The notes under the pieces: generated by a model
Seen by the model: only the letters and a program-made list of their open reading frames with translations
The model's database searches: none
Told to the model about the DNA's origin: nothing
Part shown: positions 46,274 to 58,200 of the stretch, one piece after another
Layout of the letters: each line of letters opens with the position of its first letter
How positions within the stretch are numbered: the first letter of the stretch is position 1
Assembly: GCA_039566865.1 (NCBI GenBank)
Contig: CM076945.1
Span: 8,297,501 to 8,361,500 of the forward strand
DNA from: Aurelia coerulea
Taxonomy: Eukaryota; Cnidaria; Scyphozoa; Semaeostomeae; Ulmaridae
Direction of reading: 5' to 3'
DNA: 64,000 nt
Position numbers and translations under genes: made by a program

Positions 46274-46572
46274 TAAGGGCCATGTTACACGATGAGCTTT
46301 TGCGTGACATTTGCTTGCAATGGCGGAGATAAGTTTCACAAAACATTGCACCGTGTAACAAACTAACATCCCGAAATTTGACGACGATTTGCCAGATTTC
46401 TGTTGCGAGCGCTGCGAGCCAGTTTCACAAGTAGACAACTCAGGCAACGGTTTGCACCAAAAGAGTTCAGGATTTTCTCCGAAATTTCCGTGTAACACCC
46501 CCAGTAAAACTTATCTCGCAACGCCATTGCAAGCAAGTTTCACGTAAAATCGCATCGTGTAACAGGGCCTTA
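46274..46572. mobile_element. MITE with AAGGGCCATGTTACACG ends
   Basis: Left AAGGGCCATGTTACACGATG and right CGTGTAACAGGGCCTTA are inverted; GCAATGGCG / CGCCATTGC lies just inside both ends. Terminal wording resembles PIF/Harbinger-related (ISL2EU-like) MITEs known in animals (from memory, not checked). It directly abuts the next MITE. Confidence 0.65.
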
Positions 46573-47200
46573 AGACTGCGTTCACAAGATGCCAGCATAT
46601 TTTGAAAGCGGTAAAAATGTGACGGCAGCAAAAGTTGAGCTAGCGTTCACACCATACAGTAAAAACCCGCACATAAGAACCTAAGATTTTGAAGTCAGCC
46701 TGTTTAGGTTCTTATGCAATGTGACACATCCAGTAATCAGGATCAGGGTGTAGGTTCTTAACACAGAGAAATATGTGAATCTAAATCTTAGCCAGATTTA
46801 TTTACATTCTTGGCCCTATCCACTTCAACCCAAGCTTACCCAGTTTACTCCTGCAGGCCCTGCCTATCACAGTTCTGTAAGTAATGTTTTTGAGTCCATG
46901 AAGGAGGTTGATGGGCAAAAAGTTGCATTTATTTCCCAAATGATTGAATGAAACGCTTTATCAAGAACCTAGTTAAGATATCAGCCTGAAATGGTTCTTA
47001 TATATTGGGTACAAAATATATTATTTCAGGCTGTAGGTTCTTAATAGATGAAAGTTCCTATGTGCAGGTTTTTACTGTACCAGCAAAATGCCGCTTTCAA
47101 ATGTGCCGGCAGAGTTCGTCCATTTTCGTGTGAACGGGAGGCCTATCCGTCATACTTTTTACCGTTTTCAAAATATACCGGCATCGTGTGAACGCAGTCT
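46573..47200. mobile_element. MITE with AGACTGCGTTCACA ends, split by another MITE
   Basis: Left AGACTGCGTTCACAAGATGC and right GCATCGTGTGAACGCAGTCT are inverted, followed inside by GCCGGCA-like and TTTTGAAAGCGG / CCG(C)TTTCAAA pairs. Without the nested element at 46657-47077 it would be about 205 bp. Confidence 0.7.
46657..47077. mobile_element. mariner-type MITE, CAGTAAAAACC family, nested
   Basis: Ends CAGTAAAAACCCGCACATAA and the complement of CAGTAAAAACCTGCACATAG, flanked by TA (46655-46656, 47078-47079). Interior has repeated AGGTTCTTA and TCAGCCTG motifs. A relative with CAGTAAGAACCCGCAAAATA ends is at 58698-59144. Confidence 0.85.
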
Positions 47201-49238
47201 AAGTTTCAGTACTGCAGTCACGAACGACAACTCTTGCTTGATTTCAAAGATACGATTATTTACTAGTTTATGATAACTATAGTCTGATAATGTTCATACC
47301 CATAAAACGCATTGATAACGAATGGCTAAGCTCGATTTCAATGATCCTCGAAGTGGCTACAAATATATATCGCTGCTGTTCTCGCCATTATCTCCATTAG
47401 GCCATGTTTATTGGGTCAAGTCCTGGTCAAACATGATAAACTGCGCTCGAAACATAATGTTTTCCCGTTAAGACTATGCTATTGCAATGAGTACTTATGT
47501 TTAGAGGTTTTCGTAAACCACCTTGACATGTAATTAATGTTTTCTGGGATCGCCTAATGCTCAAACATGCAAAGTATCAAATCTAAAAATATTTGTTCGT
47601 TTTGCTTCGAATCTATCACGGGTGCCTAGCTGGGTTGACGATAATAAAGCATATACAGAAATAGCTCACACTTTCATAGTGGGAACTGCGGTAACACTGG
47701 TAACGCTGAATGTTACTAAACGCCTCTGGAAAATGAGAGAATTTGGAGCGAAGCAGCTCACAGACCGACTCAATTTAAATCAAAGGTAAAATGAGTCTAT
47801 CAGTGAACTGCTGAAAACAGACAATTGATCTCAGTTCATGGTCTGACCACTAAGCAACCGGCATGCAGGAAAGATCTTGATATGAGTTACTTTGCTTTTC
47901 TAACGGACATTGAAAGTGTCCGTAAAAGATGGATGTTTTGGTTCACCTAAAACTTGTCATTCTTTTGGAACTCCTCTTGACGGAATACTTGCAGAGCGCA
48001 CTTGTCACAGGCGTGAAAGGAATACTTCGCAGTGCAACATGCGTGAACACACGAATAGACCATTTTGACATTTAGAAAGGGGTATGGGGAGAGCAATACT
48101 TCTCTGATAAATGGCGGATACAAATCTGGTAAATTGCTGCCACGGGGCTTCAACGAATGATAAATTGTGCCCTACAAATCTCTTGAGAAACATCTAAAGC
48201 TATGGCCAATCAAAAGAGTGCAAAATAAAGAAATTTCCTTGCTTATATCATTCTTCACAAATAGGAACAAAGAGCTGGCGCTGGCGCTCTTCCTCTGTGC
48301 TAACCTAAAAAGGTTAGGACATTCGGATAAAAATTAAAGTTTTGGGAAAAATGTGCTTGCAGGTTCAAATTTCTCTTGAGTGGATAAGATTGTTCCCTAC
48401 ATTAATGAGGTACCTTCAATATAGACACTTGTAAAATTTGCCAACTTGGAATAGTAATTCAAACATACATTTAAACAGTTGCCCTGCCACAATGTTTGCC
48501 TAGCAAACATTTATCTAGCTGACGATGTTCAGTACAACAGGTTAAACGCGAAACCTCGTGCAATAAACTGCCAGTTAGCTCCATTGCAAACTAAGTTATT
48601 GATAGTGTTCATCATTAAATACGAAGCCTGTCTAAACGAGCCTTCAAATAGCGCTGTTCTAGCATATTCTACACGTTTCGAAGAATCTCAACACATGCCC
48701 GTAAGTTGATAAAATCGGCGTCTTCGTGCTTAGTTGTTTTAAATATAGGCAATTATTTTCACAGGTGATATTAGAAAGAAAGCGTTGACCACAAGGCAAT
48801 GATATAAGGCATGGCCAGATCTGATTGTCAATGACAATACGTTTCGCAGGTCAAGTCTTGCTAGCCAGTAAAGATGTTATCGCAAAAATAAGCTGCATAA
48901 AACAAAGCATGTCTGAGCATTTCAACTCGCAGTACAATATGGGAGTAAAACATGCAATCCTTTTTGCAAGAAAACACGAGAGGCAAATTCTACGAGTCAT
49001 TATCTTCATAAGGAAAATGAAGGATAGGTGAAAGGGCTTTGGAAGGCTACATTTCCACTTGTTTGAGTAAAAGTTCTTCCATTTTGTACCTTTCTCGCAA
49101 ACCCGCTCTAAGACATAAATTTCAAAATGCGCATCAGTGTGGACCTTTAAGCCCTGGCAGCTTTTAACTGGCCTATCGGTTTCAGGAGAAACACCAAAAA
49201 AGGATACTTTTGAACATTATTAAAGACCACGAGAAAAC
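47201..49238. other. Intergenic DNA, nothing assigned
   Basis: About 2 kb with no confident gene. A Cys-rich minus-strand ORF ending at 47947 (SFHACDKCALQVF) is the only protein-like piece; it has no upstream or downstream partner exon I can defend. Confidence 0.35.
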
Positions 49239-49289
49239 TTGCCATGCTTTGTGCGACTAACTACCGGGAGAATCAATAAAAAGGCCCGG

Positions 49290-49780
49290 CGTTTGAAAAA
49301 ATGCTGCTCCCTGAATATCAAAGCAATCATACTGAAAACTGTCTTGTTTCATTCCCGATATGTCCAATTAGGCTCAGTAATTTACCCGACTTTAATTGGC
49401 CATTCCTTACCGTCGATATGGGAGATTTTCTGCAGAAAGCCCCTTTCGAAAACCTGCAAAAACGAATGAAAACGACGATCAAAATTTCCCTTCATGCATT
49501 CATGTATTCGGTTCTCTTGGGAGAAAGGGATCCCCCCTAAATAAGTTGTTCATATCAGGCGGAAGATTTTTCCATTCTCCCAAGAGGAAAGTGCGTGGTA
49601 AAGCGAGCTCAAGTCATTGCTGTAAGGTAAAAATATCAGGGAAATTTGCTGGTGATTTTAGCACGTTTCAAGGTTTCTTAAAGGCACTTTTTCAGAAAAT
49701 CTCTTGTAAGATCTGAACGGAGTGACAAATTTCAGCCAGGAAAAATTCTGAAAATAATTGAACATGTTAGCTATTCAATC
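49290..49780. repeat. Interspersed repeat, copy 1
   Basis: Blocks GCTGCTCCCTGAATATCAAA, ATATCAGGGAAATTTG, TCTCCCAA and AACATGT(T/C)(A/G)GCTATT recur in the same order at about 59435-60530 with clear divergence. Ends are not defined. Short overlapping ORFs here are not convincing. Confidence 0.55.
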
Positions 49781-50408
49781 GGATATTGCAAAATATCATT
49801 GCTTACATATTCAGAGAGCAGTGGCCTTTCGAACGCCAGGCCCTTTTTACTCATCCGGTAGAATCTAAATTTTTGATTTTGCTACAGTGCAATCCTCAAT
49901 TTGACCTGCTAAGACATTTAAAGGGGCCTTTGCAACCGGCATGCTTTGTGAATATATCTTTTCGTGTTCCACGAAAATGGCCGCCAACAAAGAGATGGCA
50001 CGTGCAAGGTATGCTGGTTGCAAAGGACACTGTAAATACAGGTGAAGGCTCTAAAATAACTAGCTAATCAGTCGTATTTTGTCAATAAGAGAGCCAGCAA
50101 GATCTTCATTTGGTCAATCGAAAGGAGCAAGAAGAATACTAAGTCTTTTCTGTCAGCAAAGAATGGGTCTTAAGCATTGACATACACCGCTCGAGGTGAA
50201 GAGTGGAATGCCTTTCAACTGACCATATGAAAACAACGCTATGGACTTCTCTGTAAAAGGATACTTAGGATCTGCAAGACAAAATACGGACCTTACTCCT
50301 TCTTTAATTTTGGTATCTGGCAAAGTTTCTAACATCTAACATTAAATTAAGAACTCTTTCAAGTAACATATAGCCGGCGTGGGCGCATTCTCATTAAAAC
50401 GAAATTAT

Positions 50409-50805
50409 GTAAAAACTCTATTAAGCCCCTGAGGGGCTTATTCAATTTCGGAGACTCTAGAGGGGCTTAAAAAAGAGGGGGGTCTATTCGAGAGAGGAGT
50501 TTTATTCACAAAGGCAAATGGCAAGGTTCTTTTATCCCGAATTTTTGCGGAATCAACACACAGTTTTACCAGTCTAATACACAAATTCTACACAGTATTT
50601 CAAACCATTTCAAAATTAATATGCAAACTTATTTAGCTAAATAAATGGAAAGTCTTTGGTAACCTCAGGCATTTGGTATAAGTGGAGTGGGGCTCAATAG
50701 TGAGGGGGGAGAGCTAATCTTAAATTTTGGCTTATAAGGGAGGGGCTAATTAGAGAGGGGCCCCTAGGGGGTTAATAGAGAAGGAAGGCTAAATAGAGCT
50801 TTTAC
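50409..50805. mobile_element. MITE with GTAAAA(A/G)CTCTATT ends
   Basis: Left GTAAAAACTCTATTAAGCCC and right GGCTAAATAGAGCTTTTAC are inverted. The interior is GGGGCTTA / GAGAGGGG-rich. A target duplication was not identified. Confidence 0.65.
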
Positions 50806-52271
50806 GGTGGTTCTAAAATGCTCTCTAACTGCTGAGCCTCCCGTTAGTCCATCTTCGATTGCTTTGCTTCTTTCCAGATGATCGTTGCTGATACTGTCTC
50901 ATTTTTGATAAAAATAGTCGCTAATACTGTACACGAAAGGAAACTGATACTACAAGCATTATGCTTTAAAGACCAATTCTTGTCTGTACTCTACACCATG
51001 ACATTTAGTTCTTCATGATAAACTAAAGTGCTAGCCCAAGCAAGAATCTCCAACAGATATGTCATATGCCGTTTTCGCCAATGTTTAATCATCAATAACG
51101 ATAGGGGTTTCTACATTACCAATCTTTTTCTGGCTCTTTTTGCAAATGATCGAGTCTCTCAATTCTTGAGAACATTTTATTTGAATAAACGGCTTTCTTG
51201 CGATTTTTCTTTGAACTCTAGGCGGTAGGGAACGCCGTGACTTCCTATGAAAGAAAACGATTCAAGTAAAGAAAATTTGAAAATGTTCATGGAATTAGAC
51301 AATCCGGTAGGAAACGCAGTAGCCTTACAAAGCGGAGAATGATGCTTGCGACGACAATCATTGTGTAATTCATTTTAATCTCTTTGACATTCCATGTTAA
51401 AATATATATTGACAAGTTCAAGTGACATCCAGGCAGTAGGCAAAAACAGTGAAGACATTCCAAGTATAAAGCTTGATACATTAATGAGACGTAAACATGT
51501 CTTATTGGTACGTTTCGAAACAAACTTGATTCATCATCATGAATTAATTCATAAACATCTGTAGTATGATGTAGAGTCCTTGCTTGCCTTGCAGTAGTTT
51601 CAAGCAACGAGAGATTTGAATTAGGCTCTTGAAGACCCACAGCGAACCATATTACTTTGCAGCCCCAAGCTCGACTTTTTCCTATGACAAAAGTTGTTTT
51701 CCTTATATATTTCTACCTAGCATCCGAAGGTAGTTTTAGGACGCTGAGCTCATCAAATCAGCGTCCTGGTCGTTCTTCTCGATGTGACCATACCTCGCGA
51801 TTCCTTCAGCCTGGAATTACTGGGAGTTGGCGGCTATTAAGAGGGGGCAAATCATTTTTCAGTAGTCTAAAAGTTTCCTTTAGGTGGTTTCTTAAATGTG
51901 GGGCCTTGCTGTATGGGCATGCCTGTTCTGTATATGTCAGTCGATTTGGAAATATAGAACGGCAATCCATGATATTTTCAGTTGAAAATACAGTCTATAC
52001 GGCAAGATGCTAAACGTTCCCATGCTGCAAAACTTGAGAAGTGCCTTAAACGAGGGGCGTACCCATCTGTAAAATCTTGTACACCTTTGGCAAAAATCCT
52101 TTTGTTAAAAAAAAATCCGTAAAGGATCCCTAAAAATCTTCCTGTTCAAAAAACTCTCGTACGCATTTTTGGAAGAGTGATACACCCCTCCTTAAAAAGC
52201 AAAACCACAATATGACATACAGCGAAAGATGATTTTGACGAAAAGCATTCTTATATTTTCAAGATACATAC
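50806..52271. other. Stretch left of the MTA exons, nothing assigned
   Basis: The terminal MTA exons should lie here or further left, but I could not find an exon with the Arg-rich C-terminal MTA pattern in a phase-2 frame. No bounded repeat seen. Confidence 0.4.
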
Positions 52272-55200
52272 TTTGCCTCCTTGGTTGACTTGAAAAAGAA
52301 CTCTTGTGGCGGATCAACAAAATGAGGATCGCCATCCTTTCCGATGAACTCTACCAGACCCTGTCCAACCAGTCTCTTCTGGGGTGCCATGGACGAGAAA
52401 TTTCGACCAGTCTTTTGCGATCCATGCGTTTTGCCTTTCCCTTGACGGGTCCCATTAGTGATAGGGTCTTTTGCTTGATTCGAGGCGCTTTGATAAGAGG
52501 AGGATGTTCCACTTTGATCAAGGTAAGGCGAATTGTTGCTTGATCGGTTGCCATCAGGCGTTTGACTGATAACCGATTGCGTCGCTGATTTTCCATGTTG
52601 CAACTGGACGTGATGTTTTAAACTCGCTACAATGTAAATGTTTTCAAAGTTATTTTAAAGCCATGAAAGTAATTGTAAACATAACAAAAACAAAGCCCAC
52701 GCTACTTACAATTCTGTATCGAAATTCTCTCCCTCGTAAATGAAATGGCATGGCCCATGCCTTTCGGGGTCACATAACCTCTTGTACATTACGGCCTTGG
52801 AATAAAAATCCTTCGAAACCTCCAGGCAACATATTCTTCGTGGAAACAACTTGGTTTATACCGAGTGAGTCGGAAAAACATTCTCACTTTTGAAAATTCA
52901 TAGTACTAAAAGTATAGGATAGATTTGGGTGAACTGAATTCAACGTAACGTCTTGTTTAAACATCGTTTTTTGCCGTGTCGAATCAAACTGTATTAAAAA
53001 TGGCAGAATCTGCCGTGTATAAAAATCTGATTTAAACATCGTTTTTTACAATGTCGGATTGAAACTGATATGGTTAAAATGGCCATTTTTTCAAAATGCA
53101 CAAGTGCAGTGGCTGATCACACGTAGAAACCGGCTACCATAGCCTAGAATTGATTAATTAAACGCGGCAGAAATGCGATGTGCAATTCAAGTCGTTTTTC
53201 TACCATTTGATACGACAGAGCTGGTGAACTTCTGCCGTCTTACCTCTTCAAAACGGCAGATGATTTAAACATCGTTTTTATGTCGAATTTAATTGACACT
53301 TAGAAGTTTCAGCAGCATCTATTAAATTTGAAACGGCAAAAACGATGTTTAAACTGGGCCTAAAAGTCGAAAGACAGAAATAATGTATTATTTTTCTGGC
53401 GCTTGATGAGCACTGAAAACATTGGTAAATTTGACTTCACGAAAATCTCTTGGTTACAAATGCCTCAAATCGTAATGAATCTCCTCACACAGGACAACAC
53501 GCAAGCAATACGCAACACACAAAACAGGCACACTATTGGGCAGTAGCTGAACTGGGATAAGATAAAAGCCCGCATGATATGCTTGAGTTTTTCAGTGTCA
53601 AGTAAATAGGAGATACGTGAAAGAGGTAAAGAGGGTCCCTTCAGAACCAAAGGTAAGGCAAATCTATTTTTTGCAAAACGGGCATAGTTCAAAATTCCTA
53701 GTTTAATATGCAAACTCGTACACACTCCGAATTGTAAATGAATGCTAGTTCTTCCAACTCCGTCCGACTTGGTATGCTACGCTACCACTGATCACAAGAT
53801 AGCTTTATAGAGAACTGTTAGAGTCACGCGACTCCTGCCATGATTCCAACGGGCTTGGACCAAAACAGACCAGTCTGCATCGCAAACATGAAAATATTGG
53901 AAACCTGGGGATTAAAAATGAATAAGTACGAATGAAGCTTACTTTGGCTATGAAATAATTTTCCACAAATATGGCAGTCATGTCCATTTCTTCCAACTGG
54001 CGATCCTACGTTGTGCCGTTTGGAAGCCGGTGCTGAATCTGTGTAACGAGACATAAACATCAAGGAAATGAAATATACCGGGTGTCTTCAAAAAAATACA
54101 CACTCTTGACTAGATAAAAACAAAGGGCTCAAATCATTAAAGAGGTCGGTGTAAAATTCTATTGCCGTTTTCTTTGAAATAAATAGCTTGGAAGGAACGA
54201 AGGGTTTTTTGCTGCAAATCTGCCGTGGCAATTTATTGACATCTTGAATAGTTTCAATATGGCGGCATTTATTAAATTTGAGGCTATGACGTCATCAAAT
54301 TTCTAAATCCTAAACTACAAAAGCTACAGATTTCTGCTTGCCACCATATTGTAGAGCTCCATAAACTATGGTTTTCTTGAAGGTTATGTAATGTTTCCTC
54401 GATTGGTTTAGGATTTACTATGATTTGAATCTTTTCAAAATTGTCCATGAATTTTTTAAAAAATTATCAAATTGCCGCCATTTTGAAAAAAATAAAGATA
54501 TCATAAAATTTCCACGGCAGATTTACAGCAAAGTACCATAAGTTCCTTTCGAGCAATCCAATTCAAAGAAAAATATAATAGAATTTTACACCGACCTTTT
54601 TAAAGATTTGAAAGATTTGAGCCCTATGCTCTAGATAAAGGAACAAAATAATAAGATATCAGGACTTTCTGAGTGGATAATTAAATGTTTAATCTTCAAC
54701 TTAAATGCACCTAACTTGCATATAAAAATAGGTCACAACACACCGGAGATGTGAGTTCGCAATATTGTTGAAATTTAGAGTGCATTTGAAATCATTGGTT
54801 TTGAAAAAGGGCCTAGACATGATTTGATATCACAGGAATTTTGCAAAAGAATTTTCAACTTTAATCTTTGGTTTTTACGCTTGAAAAGAATTATATTTCG
54901 AGCGGTGTAAATGGTTCTTGAAATTACTTCTCTTTGATGAATGAAGCTTAGCATTACAATTCATTGCAAACATTATTCGTATCAAAGAAGAGGGAGAAGA
55001 TCACATGCACGCTTATCTTGGAGATGTGGCACGCATTTATCATTCTTTCTTACCACTTTTTTCTTCCATTTGTTTACTTATGGTCGTGGGTATGCGTTTA
55101 TAATTCATTTCAAAGCAAAAAGTAAACAAAATTTAGCAAGAATGTAAGGCTGACAAAGAAGGGCATTCAACTGTTTTTAATGACAACATAAAGCATTACT

Positions 55201-58200
55201 GTACGAAACAGTATGATGGCTGGAAGACACAAAACTAGCAAATACCAAAAACAAACAAAGAACAGCAAGATACTGTTGAATCAAAACCACATTTCATCAA
55301 CTAATTCAAGTATCAACAAGAACAACAAGAACAACAAGAACAACAACAACAACAACAACAACAACTACTACATCAATCAGAACAAAGACAACGAAGGACG
55401 ATAGCAACGACAACAGCAAGAAAGAACACAAAAACATCGAAGAAACAATCTTACGTGAAATGACAAAGAACAACAAGAACAGCAACAACAACAAGAACAA
55501 TGAAACCCCAAATCGGGATATAATGAAGAAGAATGACAAAACAACAACAACAACAGCAAGAAGCTCGGCCTCGGATGGAGGAAGCTTAAATGTTTTACAA
55601 AGAACCGGAAGGACCTTATATGGACATTAATTGTTGTAATTAAATTCTTTGACTATAAATATAGCTTGACTTCTTAGATTTATTCAGTTGCTCTGAAGAT
55701 GCCCTAGTGGGCGAAACATCAGCACTGGAAAATAAAAAGCGCAAAAGACCAAACAGATGCCTGTTTCTTTAAGTAGTTAGGCCCTCTTCTAACCGTACAC
55801 TACATTTCAAGTGTCATATTTACCATCTATTCCATTCTGTTCCAGTGCCACATCCAACGGCCTCTTATACGATGATGTAGGAACAGTGGAAGCAGGACTT
55901 CTCAATGTCCTCGATTTCATGTGGCCAGCTGTAGTACTTTGCGACTGACCAAACATGCCGACCGAAGTCTTTGTTGGGGACATGAGTTTGCGCATCGCAG
56001 AGGCACTTGAACTTGTGCTTGTTGTTGCATGTTGTTGCATGTTAGAGATGATGTGCGGTCGCTGGACATTGATGCCCGTCGCTTTTTGTATCTTCTTCAT
56101 AACCTGAATGACGTCATCTAGTGATTTTCGTTTCTTGACGATTTTCGAGGCGAGTATTTTCTTGGCAACGTCAGGTGTTAAAACCTTGATACCTGTGAAA
56201 AGAGAATTGAAAATATCAGGCTAGAAGATACCAGAAACTTAGAATACACGCAGCTTTTTACGAGAAACTACTGATAATAAGATCAACTCTTAGATTGCTA
56301 AAAAATTAAGAAACTCCAGTAAAAGGGGAAAACTTTTCAAGAAAGAATTCATGTAAGTCACGGAAATCCTTACCGTATCTAATCTATTTTCACTTATCTC
56401 CTGCATCATATTACTTGGAAGGTACTACTACTGCTGGTGCTGCTGTTGTTACTATTACTACTACCTGAGTAATGTCTTAACATTGGAAAGGCTTGGAATC
56501 TTCACGAGGGCACAGGAAGTAAACATAAGGATTGTTATGGAACTCGTAAGAAACTCGTAAGCATCTCACTCAAAATCTGATGATTCTAAGAAATTTTGAG
56601 TACTGGTTCAAATTCTTAGTTTCCCACACAAAAATCCAGTGAATTCAAAATTTTGGGTATTGGGATTACAAAATTCAACAAATTGGTTTTAGGGATGCTG
56701 TGCAGGACAAAACAGCTGTTGTCTAGCTGCAGTTAAGATCCTTTCTCCATAAAAACCTGAGCCAGCTGCAGAAAAGAATTGGGAATCGGAGAATTGCTAT
56801 GTTTCAAAGTAGCGAAAATAGCATTTTAGTGAAACAGAAAAAAACAGTGTTTTGGAGTACACACATTATTGATGAGAAACACCTGACTGTCTTATCTAGA
56901 TTAAAAAAGCCAAATAACTCAATTTGCAGCTTTAACTTTCCAGGTCACGCAAAATTGTTTTGACAATATTGCAAATAATGTTTTTGGTTGCAACTTCTGT
57001 CAAGACTTGTGTCGACGTCTGACTAGGAATTTTAGATGCCCTTAACCCTATAGTGGCTGGGCTATCTTACACGTCCTATTTTGGTTGGGGGGGGCCCCCT
57101 ACCTAACTCTTGACTGGAAATAGATAGAGCAACCAGATTTTGTGTACTAATAGCCCCAAGCATGTACTTTATGAGAATATAGAAATGAACCTAAAATTGG
57201 CCGTCATTATTGCTTGCGTCAGCATTTTTCTTTGTGTGGTCAAGAAAAGTGGCAAAATGGGTCAAAGTCAGGAAAAAGGCGATGAAATTCATTTTGGAGC
57301 AATGTTTCAATCCAAACATAAAAAATTATGATAGATTACATCAAATAGCACTACCCTGCAAAATATCTTTGCAAAATATTGCAATTTTGCTACAATTGGC
57401 AATTTTGACAGAGTCAGTTCCGGAAAATTGTCTCCTTCCCCCTCATTTGTCAAAATATTTTCATAAAACTTCATGAGTCGTTGCACAATAAGTGGCAGCA
57501 AAAAGTCAGAAAGTTTCCGAGCCATAATTGTTCACCTGGCAAAGTTACAACAAAAAGTCTACTGGGGGAGGGGGCAAATCCCCCCTCCCCACCAAAATAG
57601 GGTCAACAAAGATATATCATTTCTTCATTTAGAGTATTGAAAATTTAAGGAATTCACAAGAATACTTTGGCAGCAAAAATCTCCTAAAAATAACATGCTA
57701 CCAGCGCAGCCCCAGACGCAAGCTTCTTGAGAAAAATGTGTTTATTTAGTCTTTCTGTGACATAAAGTCAGTCTTTTTCATCTTCATTCAACGCATAAAG
57801 GAGGGCAAAAGTGAACTTACTTATCCCATAGAGATACAAGCGGTTAGGCTCCCCTGAGATAAGTTAACAGCAACAGCAATAGAGCAAAGAATAAGTCCCA
57901 AGGGACTTCAAGGTATATGAACAGAGAACGTGTTTAATGTTATCACACGTCGATAGCGATTCTGGACATAAGATATACAATCCCACTTCACATTCTCACT
58001 TCATCTTCCCTTCCTTCCGAACCCTGACATTTGAAGCATAGGGCTCAAATTTTTGAAATCTTTAAAAAGGTGGGTGTACAATTCTCTGTCATTTTTCTTT
58101 GAGTTGAATGACTTGAAAGGAACTTTTGGTACTTTGCTGTAAATCTGCCGTGGAAAGTTTTTGATATCTTGGTTTTTTCAAAATGGCGGCAATTTAAATA

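Noticed and set aside
47947..48153. Cys-rich minus-strand ORF as a terminal MTA exon
   Set aside because: An acceptor-like TTTATCAG would give the right phase after 52272, but the sequence has no resemblance to the MTA C-terminus.
55306..55559. Val/Leu-rich and Asn-rich ORFs on both strands
   Set aside because: Products of the AAC/AAG simple repeat.
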